A program made the translations under genes and the position numbers. A stretch of DNA of 64,000 nt from Mangifera indica (taxonomy: Eukaryota > Streptophyta > Magnoliopsida > Sapindales > Anacardiaceae). Below the pieces are notes generated by a model, which saw nothing but the letters and a program-made list of their open reading frames with translations, searched no databases and was not told the DNA's origin. Below, one piece after another: positions 57,645 through 64,000 of the stretch (position 1 is its first letter; every line of letters begins with the position of its first letter). The stretch is taken from positions 110,998 to 174,997 of the forward strand of contig NW_025401150.1 in the NCBI RefSeq assembly GCF_011075055.1, given 5' to 3'.

Positions 57645-58574
57645 ATGATCGAGTTACCTGATAGGGGATCAGTTATTAGTGAGACGATGCTGCTAGGACA
57701 GAGTATTGTGATTCAAGGTCGACAGTTACTGGTGGACTTGATTGTGTTCGAAATGCCAAATTTTGACATGATTTTAGGGATGGACTTTTTGGGGAGATAC
57801 AGAGCTGAGATTGATTATAAAAAGAAGAAAGTAAGATTTAACCTAGACTTTAGAGATCAATTCAAGTTCGGTGAGGGTCATATCCGGAGTTTGATGAGAA
57901 ATATGTTGAAAGCTAGTAAAATATTGAAAATGGGGTGTACAGGATATTTGGCTCATATAGTGAGCAAAGTTGAGTTAGATCCAATTATTGATGAGACACC
58001 AGTGGTACAGGAGTTTCCAGATGTGTTTCTGAGTGAGCTATCAAGATTAGCTCCTAAGCAAGAGGTTAAATTTAGTATAGAGTTGGCATCGGGCACAATA
58101 CCTATTTCAAGAGCCTTTTCTCGAATGGCCCCTGCCGAGTTACAAGAATTAAAGAAGCAGTTTCAAGAGTTACTAGATCATGGTTTTATTAGATCGAGCC
58201 ATTCTCCTTGGGGAGCTTTCATCCTATTTGTGAAAAAGAAACACGGGTCCATGAGGATGTGCATTGATTATAGAAAGTTAAATAAAGTCACAACTAAGAA
58301 CAAGTATCCATTACCTAGGATTGACAACTTATTTGATCAGTTGAAGGGATCCGTGGTCTTCTCTAAGATAGATTTGAGATCTAGTTATCACCAGGTAAGA
58401 GTGATAGAGAAGGATATACCTAAGACAGCTTTCCAAACAAGGTATGGCCACTTTGAGTTTGTAGTGTTGTCATTCGGATTGATAAATGCCCCTATGGTAT
58501 TTATGGATTTAATGAATAAGATATTCCATGACTACCTGGATAATTTATTGTGGTATTCATTGATGATATCTTAG
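57645..58574 (+). CDS. Gypsy protease end and reverse transcriptase (309-codon open piece)
   Basis: Same frame as gag. Protease continuation [18 protein letters not shown], then a linker and [70 protein letters not shown] and [21 protein letters not shown] one-base change near 58545 shifts the frame; the catalytic FIDDILVYS continues in the next frame, so the YxDD-equivalent acidic pair is present but out of frame. Confidence 0.85.
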   Translation: MIELPDRGSVISETMLLGQSIVIQGRQLLVDLIVFEMPNFDMILGMDFLGRYRAEIDYKKKKVRFNLDFRDQFKFGEGHIRSLMRNMLKASKILKMGCTGYLAHIVSKVELDPIIDETPVVQEFPDVFLSELSRLAPKQEVKFSIELASGTIPISRAFSRMAPAELQELKKQFQELLDHGFIRSSHSPWGAFILFVKKKHGSMRMCIDYRKLNKVTTKNKYPLPRIDNLFDQLKGSVVFSKIDLRSSYHQVRVIEKDIPKTAFQTRYGHFEFVVLSFGLINAPMVFMDLMNKIFHDYLDNLLWYSLMIS

Positions 58575-59340
58575 TGTATTCTTACAGTCGAAAGGAGCAT
58601 GAGTAGCACTTAAAGTTTACCCTCCAGAGATTGAGAGAGAAAAAATTGTATGCTAAATTCTCGAAATGTGAATTTTGGCTAGATAGAATTACCTTTTTGA
58701 GGCATGTGATTTCAGCATAAGGTATATCAATGGATCCCAGTAAGATTGATGACAGAGACCAAAAACAGTCAAAGAGGTTCGTAGTTTTCTGGGTTTAGCA
58801 AGGTATTACCAGAGGTTTGTGGAGGGATTTGCCAGATTAGCTAGACCTCTCACAACTCTTACAAAGAAAGCAATGTCGTTTCAGTGGTCAGATGCTTGTG
58901 AGGCAAGCTTCCAAGAATTAAAAAGAAGATTGACTATTGCTCTTATGTTAACACTTCCAGATGAGGGAGTTAAATACGATTTGTGCACCAATACCTCACA
59001 CGGTGGTTTAAGAGCAGTATTGATGCAGCGAGGCAAGGTGATAGTATACGCCTCGAGACAGTTGAAAGAATTCGAAACCTGATACCTTACTTATGATTTA
59101 GAGGTAGAAGCGGTAATTTTTACTTTGAAAATTTGGAAACACTATTTGTATGGGGTAAGATGTAATATTTATAATGACTATAAAAATCTCAGATATTTCT
59201 TCACTCATAAAGAGTTAAATATGAGACAGAGGCGATGGCTTGAGTTAGTAAAAAAAGACTATGACGGTGATATTAAATATCATCCCGGCAATGCTAATGT
59301 GGTTGCAGACGCCCTCAGTAGAAACGTGATGATATCATAA
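58575..59340 (+). pseudogene. Gypsy RT thumb and RNase H
   Basis: [20 protein letters not shown], then after a shift near 58750 FLGLARYYQRFVEGFARLAR, PLTTLTKKAMSFQWSDACE, DEGVKYDLCTNTSHGGLRAV and VIVYASRQLKEFET. A TGA (59080) follows, then [20 protein letters not shown], and [14 protein letters not shown] at the RNase H end. The first RNase H Asp block reads CTNTS, where an Asp is usual. Confidence 0.8.
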
Positions 59341-59570
59341 TTGACGATCTAAAGAGATATAGATTGAGAGTATATTGAGTTTGTGATTGGAGCCCTCACC
59401 AAATTAGAGATTTAACCCACTTTTATAGATGAGATTCGAGAGGCTTAGACAAGAGATAAGTGGTGTCAACAGAAAATTCAGAAAGTGCAAAAAGGTCTCA
59501 AGACAGAGTTTCAGGTATCAAATAGAGTTCTCAAATTTAGAGATAGAATGTATGTTCCCAGATACTCGAA

Positions 59571-60860
59571 TTGAGACAGAGAATTCTTACAGAGGCTTAT
59601 AGTTCTCTTTACACTGCCCACCCTGAGGGTGTAAAGATGTATCAGGATTTAAAAAGACATTTTTGGTGGTCAGGCATGAAAAGAAATATAGGTGAGTTTG
59701 TTACCAGATGTCTCACCTGTCAGCAAATTAAGGCTGAACACCAGAGACCTTTAGGGTTGCTTCAGCCTCTGCCTATTCCAGAATAGAAATGGGAGCATAT
59801 CTTTATGGACTTCATCAGTAGACTCCCTAGAGTTCAGAATGGATGTAATGTTATCTAGGTGATTGTGGATAAATTGACCAAGTCAGCTTATTTCCTACCC
59901 ATCAAAGATACTACTACCACAGACCAACTGAGGAGATTATATGTTAGGGAGATTATTAGATTACATGGGGTACCTAGGACCATAGTATCTTATCTTGATA
60001 CGAGATTTATATCAGCTTTTTGGAAAAGTCTCCGAAGATCCTTGGGTACTAATTTGGCATTTAGTATAACCTATCATCCTCAAACAGATGGCCAGACGAA
60101 GAGGGTTAATCAAATTTTAGAGGACATGTTAAGAGCTTGTTGTCTGAATCATAAAGCTACGTGGGTAAAAATGTTTCCTTTGGTAGAGTTTGCTTATAAT
60201 AATAACTACTAAATGACTATTCAGATAGCACCTTATGAGGCATTATATGGTAAGAAGTGTCGTTCTCCTCTCTACTGGGATGAGATAAGAGAGAGTGATG
60301 TGTTATCCCGATCTCTTAGGCCCGAGTTGACCCAGAAAATAATCGATGATGTCCAATTGATCAGGCAGAGAATGAAACAAACACAAGATCAACAAAAAAG
60401 TTATGCAGACCATCGACATCGAGACTTGGAATTCAATGTGGGTGAGTTTTTCTTTGTAAAGGTTGCTTCATTCAAGCATTTGATAAGATTCGAAAAGAAA
60501 GGAAAATTAGCTCCCAAATTTATTGGTCCATATGAGATAATTGAGAGAGTTGGTAAAGTGGCTTCCAGATTAGCCTTACCAGCTGGTATGGATCAAATTC
60601 ATAATATATTTCATGTCTCATCTTTGAAGAAGTGCCTTAGTAATCATTCCCAGGTCATGAATACAGATGATATTTAGTTATCAGAAGACCTTAGTTATGA
60701 AGAAAGACCGATTCAGATACTTGACAGGAGAATTAAGTAACTAAAGAATCGAAAAATTACTTTGGTAAGGGTCCTATAGAGAAACTATAAGATAGAGGAG
60801 GTCATCTGGAAAATAGAGCAGACCATGAAGGAGAAATATCCAAAATTGTTTTTGTGAATT
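59571..60860 (+). pseudogene. Gypsy integrase with chromodomain
   Basis: One frame with three stops up to 60677. Zinc part HPEGVKMYQDLKRHFWWSGM ... CLTCQQIK, core HIFMDFISRLP, IVDKLTKSAYFLPI, SYLDTRFISAFWKSL and HPQTDGQTKRVNQILEDMLR, so the D, D, E positions are recognisable. C-terminal domain GKLAPKFIGPYEIIERVG, IHNIFHVSSLKKCLSNH. Beyond 60677, still readable with stops, comes SYEERPIQILDRRIK then KITLVRVL and EEVIWKIEQTMKEKYPKLF, a chromodomain that in chromoviruses steers integration to marked chromatin. Confidence 0.85.
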
Positions 60861-60879
60861 CTGAGGACAAAATTCTTGT

Positions 60880-60893
60880 GATGGGGGAAGAGT
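60880..60893 (+). other. Gypsy polypurine tract
   Basis: GATGGGGGAAGAG directly before the 3' LTR. Confidence 0.7.
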
Positions 60894-60962
60894 TATAATA
60901 CCCTTAAGTATGTTTCAGGGGCATTTATGTCTTTTGACCCTGTTTTGAGATATTTCCAATTT

Positions 60963-60996
<34 letters not shown>

Positions 60997-62938
60997 CATG
61001 TATGTTTGTGTTTATATATATATATAAAGAAATACAAAAAAGATAAAGATAAAGCGATAATTATGCATATAAAGAGAGAAAAGACAAAAAAATGGGAAAC
61101 TTCAAGCCTTTTCCATCATCTTCTCCCATCCATTCTAGCAGCCAGCCTTCTTCATGTTGTTTTCTTTTATTTTGTGAAGAAAAAGGAAGGAAATGAAAGG
61201 GTTTTGGAAGATAAAATTAGAAGAGAAAAAAATGAAGCACTTTGGAAGCCTTGGTAACCAAAAGATCTCCTTCCTTTCCCTTTACCTATGCTTATATATA
61301 TTTGATGCTTCTTATATGAATATGTTAGTGTGTTTTGGTGTTGATTTAAGGTGGTTCTGGCGATAAAGGAAGCAAAACAAAGAGGAAGGAGCCAACTTGC
61401 AAAGATTGACTTGAAACAAGGTAAGGGGTGTTATCCTTAGTATGTTTCATGTCTTATGCTTTTGGTTCCTTGGATTTATGTTATAAATAATGATTTTGAA
61501 GTTGAGAAATGTTGTTTTGCCATTTGGAGTATCTATGTGTGTTAACTTGTTCATGGCAGAAAGTTAGGTGATATTTATCGTTTTGCCACTGCCTTCGTCC
61601 TACGTTTTGACTACCTTATCGGATGAATCATGAATGCTACTATAGCTTGTTGGAAAGCTCTTGGAATGCTCGTTTCAACTATAATAGCTGATATGAATTA
61701 GAGATCATTTGGACTGTTAAATATTGTATGAACCAAAAAGACTTCTTTACCCAAATAGACAGGAAATACAAGTTTTTGTCACTGACTTCATCTCACGTTT
61801 TGACTGCCTTATCAGATGAATCATGAGGGCTATTATAGCTTGCTGGAAATCTCTTTGAATCCTCTTTTCAATGATATATAGCTTGTATGAATTAGAAACC
61901 ATTGGAACTATTAAATTGTATGAACAAAAAGACTGCCTTACCAAATGAACAGTCCTATGAATAGTATTTCCCAGTTTTTGGAAAGAAAGAAAATGAGGAG
62001 AAAAAGGAAAGGAAGAAAGAAATAAAGGAAAGGAAAGGAAAGAAGAAGAAAAGAAAGAAAAGCAAGAAAGGAATTTAGGGCTCAAGATTCAGGGGTCGTC
62101 CCAAGAGTATGGTATGGTGAGTTATGGATAGTTTTAGATGGAAGCAAGAGTAGTAAGATATAATACACTCATACATGCTATGAACTATGAGGGGGCACTT
62201 TACACTACACTGCCCGTAGTAGGACATATCCATAGTAGGACATAAACCTATAGTAGGGCCTGCTCGCAGTAGAGCACAATTCAAATTCAAAAATAGTGTA
62301 GTGAGAGAAAGGAAAAGAGCTCGAGCTTAGAAAAGTACCAAATCTCTATAGTCAATTTCTAGAAAGTATCAAATAGACACCAGATGGGATAAAGTATGAC
62401 CAAAATAGTAAAGAATGAACTAGATTATCCTTTCGATTTCTTATGGAGGTTATGATGTGAGGTTGAGTCTCAAGAGTGAGTTAGAACAAGAAAGGAGATA
62501 GTTTACTTAATTATTTCCCCTTACTGAGTATTCTTATCTCTCATTTCTTTTTCTTTCATGATTGCAAGTATAGGTGATCGAGATAGCTGTGAGGCAGGGT
62601 CAGGTCAGTGATGATAGACCTAGGCTAGGGCTGGTTACCTATGGTTTTGGTTACATACATATGATATTGTTGATTTTTGGCTCTATTCAGATAGTTGTAT
62701 AGTTGTATCTAGAGCATGTATATGATTACTCCATGATCTTAGATGTTTCAAATGAGTTTTCATATGAGATATATACATTTTTTGTCTACTTCTAGATTTT
62801 CAGTTTTTTTATAATAATTTTTAAACACTTTTAGTGATGCATTCATTTTAAAGTATTTTTAAAAAATATATATGCTCCAGATATTAATTTGTAACATTTC
62901 TCCTTTGGTAGGTAGTACTTTTAGGGAGAGATGTTACA
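60894..62938 (+). repeat. Gypsy 3' LTR
   Basis: 2045 bp without the MULE. Starts TATAATACCC where the 5' copy has TGTAATACCC (one change). Contains two full copies of a roughly 206-bp tandem unit (TTTTGCCACTGCCTTCG at 61582 and TTTTTGTCACTGACTTCA at about 61773). Ends GATGTTACA, followed by ATGTT. Confidence 0.9.
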
Positions 62939-63626
62939 ATGTTTTATTTAAAGAAGGATTCTTCAAAATCTTTTTTTGATAAAAAGTTTAGGTTTAGTTA
63001 GAATCCTAATTTAATTAGGATTCCTATGCATTAAAACTTTCAATAAATTCAAAGTTCTTGTTTGATAGAAAGTTTAGATTTAGTTAGAATCCTAATTTAA
63101 TTAGCATTTTTATGTATTAAAAACTTTGAATAAATTAAGAGTTTTAATTTAATAAGAACTTTTGGATACCTTATCACTTAAGTAGTTAGAGTCCTAACTA
63201 ACTTAGGATTCATGTACACCTTATAAATAAAGATGTTTAGTTTGAGTCAAATTTTTATTAACGCAATAATCCAAAACGCATATATCCTAAACACACATCT
63301 CTACATCTAGAATCTTATTGATGCAAGATTCCATTATTTTAAGCTCTAACTCTAGCAGCGTTCTTTCTAGATTTCCTCTCATTCGTGCCTTGCATAGATA
63401 CCAAGGCATCGCCTTAAGAAGGTTGGATAATGATCTTTACATAGCAACATGAAGTCTTGGTGGAGCTAACAACACAGGTATAATTTCTAAAAACCATGTG
63501 TGTTTATCATGATCATGAATTTATGCATTAAAATGGGTGTCTTAGATGGGTTTTAGGATCTTTCATATATTTTTTTAATTTTTAATTATGTTGCACCGTT
63601 GGTTAATGGCACCCTAAAACCTTACA
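62939..63626 (+). repeat. 3' LTR of the second copia element, second part
   Basis: Resumes with the ATGTT duplication and TTATTTAAAGAAGGATTCTT, collinear with 45840-46481. Ends GGCACCCTAAAACCTTACA. Confidence 0.85.
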
Positions 63627-64000
63627 TGTATAAGCTCGAATCAACTAGTTGATTCAAATCCTGTGGTTCCTATTGAGCGTAAGAGGTTGTGTAACCTTTT
63701 TTCGTCTAAAACAAACTTATAATAGGTTTTTTTGAACATATTTTGAGTTATACATTTCTAAATAACATATAAACATATGTTGTTTGTATTGTTATACATG
63801 TGTAATTTATTTTTGTCCATTTTGTTCATTATACAGTGAATATGTTGACTAAGGACTACTATTTGAACTATAAGATGAATCTGAAGGATAATCGCTTCTC
63901 ACACATTTAGAATATGACTGGGAAAGCATTGGAATAAGATATGAAGGCATATCCTTAACCGAAGAAGAAAAGAAAAATGGGCTTTTTATGTTAATGTCGG
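63627..64000 (+). mobile_element. Outermost copia element resumes: leader end and gag start
   Basis: Leader text TGTATAAGCTCGAATCAACT continues the element left at 44680. The gag frame at 63841 reads MLTKDYYLNYKMNLKDNRFS, a stop, and NMTGKALE, parallel to MLTKDHYIKYKIRPSDNLF at 32354. It continues past the window edge. Confidence 0.65.

Larger units (their letters stand above)
53256..62938 (+). mobile_element. Ty3/gypsy chromodomain retrotransposon (Tekay/Del-like)
   Basis: LTRs 53256-56166 and 60894-62938, target duplication ATGTT, and PBS TGGTATCAGAGC at 56170. The interior has gag, protease, RT, RNase H, integrase and a C-terminal chromodomain in gypsy order, with a polypurine tract GATGGGGGAAGAG before the 3' LTR. 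The long TGTAATACCC-type LTR and chromodomain fit the Tekay/Del branch (inference from structure). It is dead: many stops, and frameshifts near 58545, 58750 and 59550. Confidence 0.9.
44681..63626 (+). mobile_element. Second copia element, split in its 3' LTR by a gypsy element
   Basis: The 5' LTR is 44681-46481. The 3' LTR starts at 52038 and is interrupted at 53255 by a 9.68-kb gypsy element plus target duplication, then continues at 62939 to 63626. The interior 46482-52037 has a leader, gag, protease-integrase, RT and RNase H pieces in copia order. The flanks CGTAC (44676-44680) and TGTAT (63627-63631) look like a 5-bp target duplication with two C-to-T changes. Confidence 0.82.

Overview
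The window is nuclear DNA from a flowering plant, most likely a eudicot. It is AT-rich, has one spliced conserved eukaryotic gene (VPS29, a retromer subunit), plant-type MIR395 precursors, and is otherwise built from plant transposable elements: Ty1/copia, Ty3/gypsy chromovirus, Mutator-like (MULE) and hAT. The species cannot be named from the sequence alone.

Layout. 1-978: N-terminal piece of a MULE transposase pseudogene (minus). 1821-3490: short non-autonomous MULE. 4168-6262: VPS29 in three coding exons. 6720-8205: LTR/TRIM-like remnant and the C-terminal end of a hAT transposase. 8220-about 16850: minus-strand gypsy fragment (gag, protease, PBS, long LTR), its LTR split by a young copia element (10668-16377, target duplication TTTAC). 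16850-18065: GC-richer, LINE-tail-like DNA. 19072-19190: a diverged MIR395-like hairpin. 19458-26198: a 6.7 kb MULE with 9-bp target duplications, terminal inverted repeats, a broken transposase gene, an opposite-strand DUF1985/Ulp1-type gene and two tandem-repeat arrays; its right end is tandemly duplicated. 27419-28210: N-terminal end of another hAT transposase. 28384-28483 (minus) and 29232-29352 (plus): two well-formed, divergently oriented MIR395 hairpins. 30990-39008: old copia element with target duplication GTATC. 40860-42584: solo LTR.

43487 to the right edge is a nest of four insertions. A copia element (43487-44680 and 63627 onward) was split by a second copia element (44681-63626). 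The 3' LTR of that one was split by a chromodomain gypsy element (53256-62938, target duplication ATGTT). The gypsy 5' LTR carries a 905-bp, almost wholly palindromic MULE (53320-54224, target duplication TTAAATATA). Each join can be read directly in the sequence.

Only VPS29 and the MIR395 loci look like functional host genes. VPS29 acts in endosome/prevacuole-to-Golgi sorting; miR395 controls sulfate assimilation and transport. All transposon genes seen here carry stops, frameshifts or lost catalytic residues. No bacterial-type system, CRISPR array, tRNA or rRNA was seen.
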